Below the pieces are notes generated by a model. The model worked only from the letters and a program-made list of their open reading frames with translations, was not told the DNA's origin and ran no database searches. From Ruminococcaceae bacterium OttesenSCG-928-A16 (lineage in GTDB: Bacteria; Bacillota; Clostridia; Oscillospirales; Ruminococcaceae), in the NCBI GenBank assembly GCA_030267215.1, contig JAJDJP010000017.1:1-36261 (forward strand): a DNA stretch of 36,261 nucleotides, given 5' to 3'. Below, piece by piece: positions 22,952 to 32,200 of this stretch (positions are counted from its first letter, which is position 1; each line of letters starts with the position of its first letter). The position numbers and the translations under genes are program-made.

Positions 22952-25036
22952 CTATTTCTCCACGGGTTTGGTAAACCCGCACCCCTCTTTGGCGCAGTAC
23001 AGCATGCCGTTTTTGCCACCTTTTTTAAACAGGGTGGCACCACACTTGGGGCAAATTTCGCCAGTGGGCTCGTCCCAGGTCATAAAATCGCAGTTGGGGT
23101 AGTTGCCACAGCCATAGTATACACGGCCTTTAGCACTTTTGCGCACCAGCATTTTGCCGCCATCTTTGGGGCAAAGGCCAGGGGTTTCTTGCACAATGCG
23201 GCGGGTGTTCTTGCAATCGGGGAAGCCGGGACAAGCCAAAAACTTGCCATAACGCCCGGTTTTAATCACCATGTTGCGGCCACATTTTTCACAAATTTCG
23301 TCGGTTTCTTCTTCCGGCACCTTCACCTTTTTGCCGTCCATGCTCTCCTCGGCTTTTTCAAGGCTTTTGGCAAAATCTTTATAAAAATTATCGATGGTTT
23401 TTTCCCAGTTGGCTTTGCCGTCCTCCACCTTGTCCAGGTTATTCTCCATATTGGCACTAAACTTTAAGTCTACAATATTGGGGAACTGCTCCTGCAAAAG
23501 GTCGTTTACTACAATGCCAAGGGCGGTGGGCATCAGCTTTTTTTGCTCGCGCTCTACATAGCCTCTATCCACCACGGTGGTAATAATGGGCGCATAGGTA
23601 GAGGGGCGCCCAATGCCATTTTCTTCCAGCGCTTTAATAAGGGTGGCCTCGGTATAACGAGGGGGCGGCTGGGTAAATTTCTGCTCGCTTTTTAAATCGT
23701 GCAATTTCAACGCCATGCCTTCTTCCAGCGGGGGCAAGGCGGTTTCTTTTTTCTCTTTTTCGTCGCTGGCTTCTTCGTACAAAGCGGTAAAACCATCGAA
23801 GGTAACCGTAAAACCGCTGGCACGGAACAAATAATCTCCGGCGGCAATGTCGGCCGAAACCGTATCCATTTTGCAGTCGCTCATCTGGCTTGCCATAAAG
23901 CGGCTCCAAATTAAACGGTACAGCTTTGCGGTGTCTCCGCTAATGCTTTTATCCACCTCGTCGGGGGTAAGTTCGGGCAAAGAGGGGCGAATTGCCTCGT
24001 GCGCATCTTGTGCATTGGTGGCACTTTTGCGCTTGTACACACGCTTTTGGCCATATACATATTTTTCGCCAAAGGTGCTGGTAATATAACTGCGCGCACC
24101 GGCAATCGCTTCATCCGAAAGACGCAGAGAATCGGTACGCATATAGGTAATTAAACCCACCGTGCCATGGTTTGCAATCTCCACACCTTCGTACAAGGTT
24201 TGGGCGGCACGCATGGTGCGGGTGGCGGTAAAGCCAAACCGGCGGCTGGCCTCTTGCTGCAGGGTAGAGGTGATAAACGGCGGGGCAGGTGTTTTTTTGC
24301 GGGTGCCTTTGGTGATGGATTTTACGCTGTATGGCTTGCCCTGTAGGCTATCGGTAATGGCCGTAGCCTGCTCTTCGTTTTTCACTTCCAGCTTTTTGCC
24401 ATCGGCGCCGGCAAACAGGCGGGCGGCAAATTTTTTGCCGCTGGCCGAAAGCATGGCATCAATGTTCCAGTATTCATCGGGCACAAAGGCTTCAATGTCG
24501 CGCTCTCTATCTACAATTAAACGCACCGCTACGCTTTGCACACGCCCGGCCGAAAGCCCACGCCGCACCTTGCGCCACAAAAATGGGCTTAGCTTGTAGC
24601 CCACCAGCCGGTCCAATATCCGGCGTGCTTGCTGGGCATCAAACAAATCCATATCAATATGGCGCATGTTGGCCATGCCGTCGGCCACACCTTTTTTGGT
24701 AATTTCGCCAAAGGTAACACGGTTTTTGGCGGTTACATCCAGCCCCAGCAGGTTTGCCAAATGCCAGCTAATGGCCTCACCCTCGCGGTCAGGGTCAGTT
24801 GCCAGCAGCACGTTGTCACTTTTTTTGGCAAGGCTTTTCAGCTCTTTAATCAGCTTTTCTTTGCCTTTAATATTAATGTATTTGGGGGTATAGCCGTTTT
24901 CCACATCTATGCCAAGCTGGCTTGCGGGCAAATCCCTCACATGCCCCATAGAGGCCGTAACCTCGTACCCGGGGCCCAGATATTTACGAATTGTTTTCGC
25001 CTTTGCCGGCGATTCTACGATTACCAAAGTAGACAT
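22952..25036 (-). CDS. topA: DNA topoisomerase I
   Basis: Type IA topoisomerase that relaxes negative supercoils. The 694-residue protein has the N-terminal TOPRIM domain (LVIVESPAKAKTI; DPDREGE at 81-87), LSAGRVQSVAVRLIVDRE, and the catalytic tyrosine Y298 in GLITYMRTDS. The C-terminus carries three Topo_C_Zn-type fingers: CEKCGR...CPGFPDC, CPKDGG...CGNYPNC and CPKCGA...CAKEGC. The middle finger has Asp in place of the second Cys (CPKD), so it may bind zinc weakly or not at all. dprA precedes after 345 bp that contain a dispersed repeat, and trmFO follows with no gap. Confidence 0.97.
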   Translation of the reverse strand: MSTLVIVESPAKAKTIRKYLGPGYEVTASMGHVRDLPASQLGIDVENGYTPKYINIKGKEKLIKELKSLAKKSDNVLLATDPDREGEAISWHLANLLGLDVTAKNRVTFGEITKKGVADGMANMRHIDMDLFDAQQARRILDRLVGYKLSPFLWRKVRRGLSAGRVQSVAVRLIVDRERDIEAFVPDEYWNIDAMLSASGKKFAARLFAGADGKKLEVKNEEQATAITDSLQGKPYSVKSITKGTRKKTPAPPFITSTLQQEASRRFGFTATRTMRAAQTLYEGVEIANHGTVGLITYMRTDSLRLSDEAIAGARSYITSTFGEKYVYGQKRVYKRKSATNAQDAHEAIRPSLPELTPDEVDKSISGDTAKLYRLIWSRFMASQMSDCKMDTVSADIAAGDYLFRASGFTVTFDGFTALYEEASDEKEKKETALPPLEEGMALKLHDLKSEQKFTQPPPRYTEATLIKALEENGIGRPSTYAPIITTVVDRGYVEREQKKLMPTALGIVVNDLLQEQFPNIVDLKFSANMENNLDKVEDGKANWEKTIDNFYKDFAKSLEKAEESMDGKKVKVPEEETDEICEKCGRNMVIKTGRYGKFLACPGFPDCKNTRRIVQETPGLCPKDGGKMLVRKSAKGRVYYGCGNYPNCDFMTWDEPTGEICPKCGATLFKKGGKNGMLYCAKEGCGFTKPVEK

Positions 25037-25105
25037 TCTTCACCTCAAAAATGAAATTCTTCTATTCAATAAACGATATACTTTCTATATTCATTACATT
25101 GCTGT

Positions 25106-25135
25106 ATTGTAACTCTATTTTATCATGGCTGTAAA
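25106..25135 (-). promoter_or_regulatory. candidate promoter of topA-trmFO
   Basis: TTTACA, an 18-bp spacer and TACAAT on the minus strand, each one mismatch from consensus. Predicted start near 25099 gives a leader of about 60 nt. Confidence 0.45.
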
Positions 25136-25208
25136 CCCATGGGGGTTTCAAGCATAAAAATCAAAATATCCAAATCATCATTTGTCATTGTTATCCATTA
25201 CAAGTGGT

Positions 25209-25294
25209 GTCATTCTGAGGGCGCTTTTGCCCGAAGAATCTTTATCATGTCAACTTAACTTAAAGAAAAGATTCTTCACTTCGTTCAGAATGAC
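25209..25294. repeat. MITE-like inverted-repeat element, 86 bp
   Basis: Perfect 10-bp terminal inverted repeats (GTCATTCTGA and TCAGAATGAC) enclose a second inverted pair (GAAGAATCTT and AAGATTCTTC), so the whole element can fold into one imperfect hairpin. It has no coding capacity. A partial copy is at 15299-15360. The flanking stretch to 25357 ends in CAGAGGGGAATTT, repeated at 32873-32885. Confidence 0.8.
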
Positions 25295-25381
25295 TTATGG
25301 GCAAGACCAAGAACGACCACCCCGGCGTTTCACGCCACCCTCCACAGAGGGGAATTTAAAAAATCAAACCCATCGCCCGCA

Positions 25382-26641
25382 TTACTGCATAATAACAAAC
25401 TGGCGCCCAGCAAGCTGGCGGCTAAGGCCGGCAAGTTCAAGCTCGGTAAGGGCGGCCATGGCGGGGCCGGGGGCAAGGCCGCTTTGCGCACAAATTTGCG
25501 CAAGGCCGGTGGGCAGCGCACCAAGGCAGGCTAGCACAAGCTGGGCAGTCTCGCTCACCTCTACAGGTGTTTCTTCTTCCAGCGCCGCCACCGGTTCAGG
25601 CACTTTTGGCCTTGCCACAGCAACCGGCAGTGGTTCATCGGCATCCTCTTCTTCAAAGGCCAGTTGCTCTAAATTTTCGGCAAATAAGCCAGGCTTTTGC
25701 GGGCGGTGCTGCCAATCTCGGGGTGCAAATTTTAGCAATGGCACCCCTTCGCCACTGGTTTTGGCACCATAACTGCCCTGCCCATACAAGGCCAAAATAT
25801 CCTCGGCGCTGCCGGCCATGGCCGCCCCCTCTTGCAGCAGGGCGTTGGTACCGGTAGAAAGTGGTGAAAAAATGCTGCCGGGTACCGCAAAAACGTCCCG
25901 CCCATATTCGGCTGCAAAATTAATGGTGCTCATGGTGCCAGAGTGCCGCCGGGCTTCGGCCACCAGCACCCCGTGCGAAAGCCCCGCAATAATACGGTTT
26001 CGCTGCAAAAAAAATGCTTTCTCGGCGCCGGTGTTTATTGGGTATTCGCTTACCACGGCGCCGTAGCGTTCAATCACTTCTAGCAAGTTGCGGTTGGCAG
26101 CGGGGTAGCAAATGCCGTGCCCAAACGCAATGCAGGCAACAGTTGCCCCCTGGGCGGCAAGGGCAGCCTTGTGCGCCTCAGAATCGAGCCCGGCGGCAAG
26201 CCCGCTAACCACCACCATACCGGCAGCGGCCACCTGCTTGCCAAGCTCCTTCATCACTTCCACCCCATAGGCCGAGGGCTCTCTTGCGCCCACCATGCCA
26301 ATGCAAAGGTTGCCGTTTAGCAGGGTGGCATCTCCTTTTATATATAGCACTGGCGGGGCGCTTTCTATCGGTTTTAGCATTTGCGGGTACAGGGGCGACG
26401 AAAAAGGAACCACCTGCACATTCTGCTTTTTTGTTTCCTCTAATAAGGGTAAAAAATCCTTAGGTTTTGTCTCTTTCAGGCGTTTCATCTGTTTGGGGGT
26501 AAGCAGCAGGCGCAATTTTGTGGTGTCGCGCTCGTCCCACACCTGCGCCGCCCCACCGGGGAAGGCCGCCAGCACCGCACCGGAGTTTTGTGCACCCGGC
26601 CCCAGCCCTGCGGCCAGCCACATCCATGCTTCGTTTGGCAT
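25382..26641 (-). CDS. dprA: DNA-processing protein DprA (Smf)
   Basis: Loads RecA on incoming single-stranded DNA during natural transformation; in most Bacillota it is present even where competence is unproven. The 419-residue protein has an N-terminal helical region (1-~95), the Rossmann-like core beginning PPVLYIKGD with GMVGAREPS (about residue 114), SGLAAGLDSEAHKAAL, GICYPAANRNL, RNRIIAGLSHGVLVAEA and GRDVFAVPGSIFSPLSTGTNALLQEGA, then a linker rich in Glu and Pro, and a C-terminal winged-helix domain (about 345-419) that begins TAQLVLACLGALPTGLAQI. The start follows GGGGAG. The spacer to the preceding RNA methyltransferase is 36 bp in the opposite sense of flow, so that gene is transcribed first. 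Confidence 0.96.
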   Translation of the reverse strand: MPNEAWMWLAAGLGPGAQNSGAVLAAFPGGAAQVWDERDTTKLRLLLTPKQMKRLKETKPKDFLPLLEETKKQNVQVVPFSSPLYPQMLKPIESAPPVLYIKGDATLLNGNLCIGMVGAREPSAYGVEVMKELGKQVAAAGMVVVSGLAAGLDSEAHKAALAAQGATVACIAFGHGICYPAANRNLLEVIERYGAVVSEYPINTGAEKAFFLQRNRIIAGLSHGVLVAEARRHSGTMSTINFAAEYGRDVFAVPGSIFSPLSTGTNALLQEGAAMAGSAEDILALYGQGSYGAKTSGEGVPLLKFAPRDWQHRPQKPGLFAENLEQLAFEEEDADEPLPVAVARPKVPEPVAALEEETPVEVSETAQLVLACLGALPTGLAQICAQSGLAPGPAMAALTELELAGLSRQLAGRQFVIMQ

Positions 26642-26677
26642 TTCGCTCCCCTTTCGTCGTTCTATTTTACAACCAGC

Positions 26678-27451
26678 TTACTTCTCCGCAAAGTGAAACA
26701 TCAGCACCGAGGCGGCTACCGCGGCATTCAGGCTTTCCATGCCATTTTGCATAGGGATATACACCCGCTTATCGGCCAGCGATAACGCCACTGGGCTAAG
26801 GCCCGCACCCTCGTTGCCAATAAGCAGGGCAAAGGGCTTTTGCAATGGTTCGGCGGGCAGTGGGGTGCCCCCCTCTAGCGCGGCGGCATAAATGGTTACC
26901 CCTTTTTTGTGCAGCGCCTGTGCAACCGGTGCAAGGGCCGCACTAGTTAACACCGGTATGCGCCCCACCCCGCCCATGCTGGCACGCAGGGCCTTGGGGC
27001 TATACGCATCGGCACTGCTGCCCGCCAGCACCACCCCGCCAAAGCCAAAGGCGGCAGCACTGCGCAGCACGGCACCAACATTGGCAGGGTTTTGCAAGTC
27101 TTCGCACAGCAAAATGCCCGCTTCGGGGTTTAAGTCTTCAATGCTGGTTGCAGGGGTTTTAAATAAGCAATACACCCCTTGCGGGGTTTTGGTTTCGCTT
27201 AGCTTATCGTCTACCGGCTGGCTAATAATAAACACCTGCGGGGCAAGCGATGCTGCCTGCGGGCAGCCTTTTAAAAAAGCCGCCGTAACAAAAGCCACGG
27301 TGGGGGCACAGGTTTCGGCCAAATCGAAGCAAAGGCGGCGGCCTTCGGCAAAAAACAAGCCTTCTTCGGCCCTAAAAGCTGCCGAAGTAGCGAGGCGCTT
27401 GGCATACTTAATCTTCTCGTTTTCCCGGCTGGCAATGTGTTCCAAGCTCAT
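26678..27451 (-). CDS. TrmH/SpoU-family RNA 2'-O-methyltransferase
   Basis: A SAM-dependent ribose methyltransferase of the SPOUT class, most likely acting on 23S rRNA. The 257-residue protein has an N-terminal SpoU substrate-binding domain (GLFFAEGRRLCFDLAE) and the three knot motifs: motif 1 EDLQNPANVGAVLRSAAAFG, motif 2 LLIGNEGAGLSP, motif 3 MESLNAAVAASVLMFHF. These support trefoil-knot folding and catalytic competence. The exact target nucleotide cannot be read from sequence, so I give no symbol. The gene lies between rplT and dprA; an rRNA methylase next to the infC-rpmI-rplT operon is a common Bacillota arrangement. Confidence 0.92.
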   Translation of the reverse strand: MSLEHIASRENEKIKYAKRLATSAAFRAEEGLFFAEGRRLCFDLAETCAPTVAFVTAAFLKGCPQAASLAPQVFIISQPVDDKLSETKTPQGVYCLFKTPATSIEDLNPEAGILLCEDLQNPANVGAVLRSAAAFGFGGVVLAGSSADAYSPKALRASMGGVGRIPVLTSAALAPVAQALHKKGVTIYAAALEGGTPLPAEPLQKPFALLIGNEGAGLSPVALSLADKRVYIPMQNGMESLNAAVAASVLMFHFAEK

Positions 27452-27564
27452 CTTCTCCCTTTATATGCCTTTCTTTTGCTATCGCTTAAAGCAGATTCAG
27501 TTGTGGCAGCGCCCGTGTACGCAAGCGCTATTGCAACTTAATTTACTCTCTAAATAACACGATA

Positions 27565-27591
27565 CCCGCACACACATTGCGTGCGTGCGGG
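27565..27591 (-). terminator. probable terminator of the infC-rpmI-rplT operon
   Basis: On the minus strand CCCGCACGCAC pairs with GTGTGTGCGGG (11 bp, one G-U, 5-nt loop) 14 bp after the rplT stop. The following tract (TATCGTGTTATTTA) is only moderately T-rich, so termination may be partial and leak into the methyltransferase gene. Confidence 0.55.
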
Positions 27592-27604
27592 GCATATTTG
27601 TTAA

Positions 27605-27958
27605 TTATAGCGCTTTTTTTGCAGTTTCCAGCAAAGCGTTAAAGCTTTCAATATCGTGTATTGCCATTTCGCTTAACATTTTGCGGTTTAGTTCTACCCC
27701 GGCTTTGCGCAGGCCGTTCATAAAGGTAGAGTAGTTCATACCTTGCGCACGGCAAGCGGCGTTAATGCGGGTAATCCACAATTTTCTAAAATCGCGTTTC
27801 TTTTGTTTACGGCCAATGTAAGCGTAGTTGCCGCTTTTCATAACCTGTTGTTTGGCCATTTTAAAATGTTTGCTTTTGCTGCCATAGTAGCCTTTGGCTA
27901 ATTTAAGGGTTTTTTTCCTTCTTTTGCGCGTCATTACTGCGCCTTTAACTCGTGCCAT
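27605..27958 (-). CDS. rplT: 50S ribosomal protein bL20
   Basis: The 117-residue bL20, an early 23S rRNA assembly protein and, in Bacillota, the repressor of its own operon through the infC leader. Sequence is fully typical: [24 protein letters not shown] start, [52 protein letters not shown]. It is preceded by GGAGTGC and lies 92 bp after rpmI. Confidence 0.98.
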   Translation of the reverse strand: MARVKGAVMTRKRRKKTLKLAKGYYGSKSKHFKMAKQQVMKSGNYAYIGRKQKKRDFRKLWITRINAACRAQGMNYSTFMNGLRKAGVELNRKMLSEMAIHDIESFNALLETAKKAL

Positions 27959-28050
27959 ATCGGTGCACTCCTTTTAGTTTTCATTAAAATGTGCGCTAAG
28001 CAAAAAACGTTGTTTGTGCAGCGCCGGTGGTTTTGCCAACAAAGTTTTGC

Positions 28051-28248
28051 TTAGCCGTAAGGCAGCATGTCTTTAACTTCTTTTTCGTTGGTTTTATCTA
28101 CATAGGCTGGGGCACGCAGGCCACGTTTTAACTTGGTGGTTTTTTTGTTTAAGATATGGCTGCGGAAAGCGCTGCCACGTTTTACCTTGCCAGTTTTGGT
28201 AAGTTTAAAACGTTTTTTTGCACCCGAATGGGTTTTAATTTTAGGCAT
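28051..28248 (-). CDS. rpmI: 50S ribosomal protein bL35
   Basis: The 65-residue basic bL35, beginning [21 protein letters not shown] and containing [20 protein letters not shown]; normal length. Its GGAGGA box is 9-10 nt upstream of the ATG. It sits between infC (38 bp upstream) and rplT in the universal infC-rpmI-rplT order. Confidence 0.98.
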   Translation of the reverse strand: MPKIKTHSGAKKRFKLTKTGKVKRGSAFRSHILNKKTTKLKRGLRAPAYVDKTNEKEVKDMLPYG

Positions 28249-28287
28249 AGGGGGGTCCTCCAGTGTGTAAAATAATGGTTGTACTAT

Positions 28288-28869
28288 TTATTCTGGCTTT
28301 TCTGCGGCGGGGGCTGGTTTTTCAGCCTTGGCCGGTTTCGAAGCCTCTTTCGCCACAATGGGCGCAAGGAACATTTGCATGCTGCGGCCTTCCAGCTTGG
28401 CTGGTTTTTCCACAGTGGCGTACTCGGTTAGTGCCTCGGCAAAACGCCGCTGCACCTCTAGGCCAATTTGGGGGTGGGCCATCTCGCGCCCTCTAAAGCG
28501 GATAGAGGATTTTACCTTGTCTCCGCTTTTTAAAAACTTAATGGCGTGCCCCACTTTGGTGTTAAAATCGTTGGTATCTATTTTAAGCGAAAGCCGAATT
28601 TCTTTGGTTTCAATTACTTTTTGGTTTTTACGCGCTTCTTTTTCTTTCTTTTGCTGCTCAAAGCGGTATTTGCCATAATCCATTACCTTAACCACGGGCG
28701 GGGCCGCCTGTGGGGCAATTTTTACAAGGTCCAGGTTCTGTTGTTCGGCCAGGGCCAGGGCGTCTTTGGTTGCCATAACACCCATTTGGCTGCCATCTGC
28801 GTTAATAACCCGCACTTCTTTGTCGCGTATCGCGCCGTTCATTTCCATCTCTTTTTTGCCGCTTGCTAT
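28288..28869 (-). CDS. infC: translation initiation factor IF-3, probable ATA start
   Basis: IF-3 binds the 30S subunit, prevents premature subunit joining and rejects non-standard start codons. N-domain: NGAIRDKEVRVINADGSQMGVM and VKVMDYGKYRFEQQKKEKEARKNQK; C-domain: IRLSLKIDTNDF, GDKVKSSIRFRGREMAHPQIG. A Lys/Ala/Pro-rich tail of about 20 residues follows the normal end. The ATG codons at 28848 and 28842 would leave almost nothing before NGAIR and have only a weak box. The ATA at 28869 has a perfect AAGGAGG 9 nt upstream and yields the expected short leader peptide (193 residues in all). A rare start is known for infC (AUU in E. coli) and lets IF-3 repress its own translation; the ATA choice is inference. 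Confidence 0.93.
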   Translation of the reverse strand: MASGKKEMEMNGAIRDKEVRVINADGSQMGVMATKDALALAEQQNLDLVKIAPQAAPPVVKVMDYGKYRFEQQKKEKEARKNQKVIETKEIRLSLKIDTNDFNTKVGHAIKFLKSGDKVKSSIRFRGREMAHPQIGLEVQRRFAEALTEYATVEKPAKLEGRSMQMFLAPIVAKEASKPAKAEKPAPAAEKPE

Positions 28870-29105
28870 GGGAAAGCACCTCCTTGCTGGTGGCTTGTAC
28901 AAAACGAATGTGCAGGGCAGCCCACCTACAAGCCAATGCGGGGTAGCCCTATAAAATATAAAAAGGGTATGGCACTTATACACAGCCATACCCTACCGCT
29001 AACAACACACTGCCGCACAAGCATGTGTGGCAAAATTTTTGCGATATAAACCCGGCACTAAATGCGCACAAGGTGAGTATGGCAAGGCCATAACTGCTTT
29101 ATTCC
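28870..29105 (-). promoter_or_regulatory. infC leader with L20-type attenuator
   Basis: About 236 nt of untranslated leader with alternative pairings. Early hairpin: TATGGC-CTT-GCCATA (29078-29092). Terminator hairpin: GGGTATGGC/GCCATACCC (28965-28993) plus T-tract. The early segment GCCATACTC (29075-29083) can instead pair with the terminator's 5' arm GGGTATGGC (28985-28993; 9 pairs with one G-U), preventing termination. A further 8-bp stem GGCTTGTA/TACAAGCC (28892-28934) lies just before the infC Shine-Dalgarno (28879-28885). Bacillota infC operons are known to be controlled by L20 binding such leaders (Rfam L20_leader); membership of that family is inferred. Confidence 0.7.
28951..28993 (-). 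terminator. leader (attenuator) terminator upstream of infC
   Basis: Perfect 9-bp stem GGGTATGGC/GCCATACCC with an 11-nt loop followed on the minus strand by TTTTTATATTTT. It lies 80 nt before the infC start and inside the transcript, so it acts as a regulated terminator rather than an operon end. Confidence 0.8.
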
Positions 29106-29111
29106 TTACCT

Positions 29112-29140
29112 ACAATACCACCTGTGTGGGGGTTTGTCAA
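29112..29140 (-). promoter_or_regulatory. promoter of infC-rpmI-rplT
   Basis: TTGACA, a 17-bp spacer and TATTGT on the minus strand: perfect -35, near-consensus -10. It sits between the addA stop codon and the attenuator leader. No GC-rich terminator is visible for addA in the remaining ~80 bp, only a weak AT-rich hairpin. Confidence 0.82.
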
Positions 29141-29217
29141 GTTTTTTAGGGGCGGTTTTTTAGCTGCAAAAAATTTTATATTGCTTTTACACCAGTTCAA
29201 AATCTTTTAAAACGGCA

Positions 29218-32200
29218 CTAGGCCTGCGGGCCATCGCAGGGTACTTCCACCCCCAGCGCAAAAGCCCAAATAGTAAGGCGGCGCACCGGCAAACCCAGCT
29301 TTTTTTGCAGCGCCATTTGGTAAGTTTGCAGCTGCTTTTGGTAAGCTTCCACCAGCTCTGCCGGAGTTTTATTGCGGTCGGTTTTATAATCCACAATTTC
29401 GGCGGCATCGTCAAACAGCAGCACAGCATCGGCAATGCCCTGCACCAGCACCGGTTCTTCGCCCAGCTCTTCGGGCAAACCTGGCATTAGCTGGCTAGCC
29501 GGTATGGCAGTAATAAAGTCGGTTTCGCGCAGCACCTGTTTGGCCGCCTGCATGCGTACCCAAAGGGGGCTTGCAAAAAAGGCGTTCAGGCTTTCACGGT
29601 CTACCATTTCGGCCATATCCGGCTGCAAATAGCCTTCGGCCACCAGCCGCTGTATCTCCCCGGCGGGGTCTTTTTGGGCATTTTGCAGGTTGGCAAACTG
29701 CATAAAGGCATGTTGCACGGTGCCTTTTTCGGCGGCGGTAAGGCCGGCTTTATACATAAAGGCCGGGCGTTTGCGCAAGCTTGCCCCCCCGCTTTGCTTT
29801 GCCAGCGAGGACACGCTTACCTTTACCGGCACCTGGCTTAATGGCGCACGGGCGGCGCTTTGGGTAAAGGATTGCGTTAAGGCCTGCAGTAGCTCTGCGT
29901 CTGGCGTGGCGGTAAGGGCAAACGCTTTTTGGGTTTCTTCGCTTAGGGGGGGCGGCGCTTCTACCCCCATAATAAAGTTGCCGGTTGCCGCAAGGCGGGG
30001 CGGTATAGCGCCACCGGTGTAGGCAAGCAACGGCTCTGCCCCCGGGTGGCACAGGGCGGCGGGCACAATCCAATCGGCCATGCTGCGCGCCCGCGAAAGC
30101 ATAAAGGGCTGGGGCAGGCCGCCAGCCAGCGCAGCCGCCTGCCCTGCCAGCAGTTTTGCGGGGTTTTTACTGGCAAAGGTAATAATCATTTTTTCTTTGG
30201 CGCGGGTAAGCGCTACATACAGCACCCGCATTTCTTCGCTCAACGCCTCGCGCTCTGCCCGGCGGCGGCCAGCCAGCGCCGGCAGCGTTGGGTATAACAC
30301 ATCGCCCTGCCGCAGCGCAAAGCCCAGCCCCAGGGCGGCATTCATCTGCACACGGGCGGTTAAATCCATTGTATTAAAAATATGGGCAGCATCGGCCAAA
30401 AAGCAAATGGGGTACTCTAGCCCTTTGCTTTTGTGGATGGTGATTACATTTACATGCCCCGGCAGGCCGGTTGCCACCGCCGCCGCTGGCCCCTTGCCGC
30501 TTTGCAAAAACCGCACAAAACCGCTAAGGCCACCCCGCCCATTGGCCGAAACCTCGCTTGCCCAGCCAATAAACCGCAGCAGGTTTTCCCGGCGGGCAGC
30601 GCCGCCCTCCATGGCACCCACCGCCGAAAGATAACCGGTGCGTTCTACCAATTCTTCGCACAGGCGGCCAGCCGAAAGCCCCCCTGCCATGGCACGGTAA
30701 AACGAAAGTGTTTGCACAAACTGCTGGCACTGCGGGCTGGTGCTTTGCAGTAACGCCCCCCAAAGGCTGCCTTCTTTTGTTTCGGCACGCAGGCGGGTCA
30801 CTTCGTCCATGCTAAAGCCAAACAGCGGCCCCAGCAGCGTTGCTGCAAGGTTAACATCATCGCCGGGGTTATCTATGGCGGCAAGGGCCGCCGCCACCGG
30901 TAGCACTTCGGGGGTGTTCAGCAAATCGTCCCCCATGTCGCTTACCACCGGCACACCTAAATCTTCCAGCGCCAGCACATAGTTTTGCATGCGGGTGCGG
31001 GCACGCAGCAAAATGCAAAAATCTCCGTACTGGCAGGGGCGGGTGGCGCCTCCATCGTTCACCAGGGTGCCCTCGGCCACCATTTGTTTAATGCGCCCCG
31101 CCACATAGGCCGCATCGCCAAATCCTTCAGGGTCATCCAAAATACGCAGCTCAAAGCCGTCGGGGTCTCCCCCTTCGGTTCCCTGTATCAGTTCTTCGGT
31201 TTCATCATATTTTATTTCGCCCAGCTCGGGGCTCATTAAAGCACGGAACAAAAAGTTAACCCCACCAATAACCCCCTGCCCACTGCGGAAGTTATGCCCC
31301 AGCGAAAGCACGGCCGGGTGGCTGCCGGTTTCAAACGAGGCCCAGCTTTCTTTTTTGGCCAAAAACAAGCCCGGATTCGCTTTTCTAAACCGGTAGATAC
31401 TCTGCTTCACGTCGCCCACGTAAAAAAGGTTGCTGCCTTCTTCGTTACCAAGGCATTCGTACAAGCGGCTTTGCAAATCGTTGGTATCTTGGTATTCGTC
31501 CACCATCACGGTGTCGTACCGGCGGCTTACCTGCCGGGCTATTTCGGTGCGCTCGCCGTCATCGTTTTGCAATAAGCGCAGCGCCAAATGCTCAAAATCC
31601 GAAAAATCCAGCGCCTTTTCTGCCAGCTTTGCCTCGTAGTATTTTTCGCCGTACAAAAGCGTAGCATCTACCAACACCTGCACCATAGGGGCGGCGGTTT
31701 GCAGGTCTTGCCTATATTCTTCTTCGGTACAGGCAAGGGCATAACGGCGCAAATCTACCACTATTTTCTTTGCGTCTTCACGCAGGTTTTTCACTCTATC
31801 TTTGGCCGGGCCTTCGTACCCACGCACGGCTTTTAGGGCCGCAAACTCCCAATTTGCGGCCATTTGCACCGCACGGTCCCAACCGCTATTGGCTGCCAAT
31901 TGTGCCAAACGCTCGGCATTGGCAAGGTCTTCGGCCAAAACGGCGCAGTAGGGCACCAGGGCTTCGTCTTGGCTGGCTGTTTGCAGCGCCGACGCCAACA
32001 AGTTTTGCAAAGCCGCCGCCCCTTCTTGCACATAGGTAAGTAGCTCTTGCCCCCAGGGCGTTGCCACAAAGGGGGTGTTGGTTTTGTATTGCTGCACAAA
32101 GTGGGCCAGCGTTTTTGCCGGCTGGGGCAGGGTGCGGGTAAACTCAAATAAGCCCAGCACGGCTTCGGCGGCGGGCAGGTCGGTGCGGGCACGGCCATAC

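Larger units (their letters stand above)
25037..25381. other. dprA-topA intergenic region
   Basis: 345 bp with no gene. It holds the MITE-like element, the candidate topA promoter, and a GC-rich patch (25317-25357) with an imperfect inverted repeat (GGCGT-TTC-ACGCC) next to the CAGAGGGGAATTT block just past the dprA stop. Confidence 0.6.
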
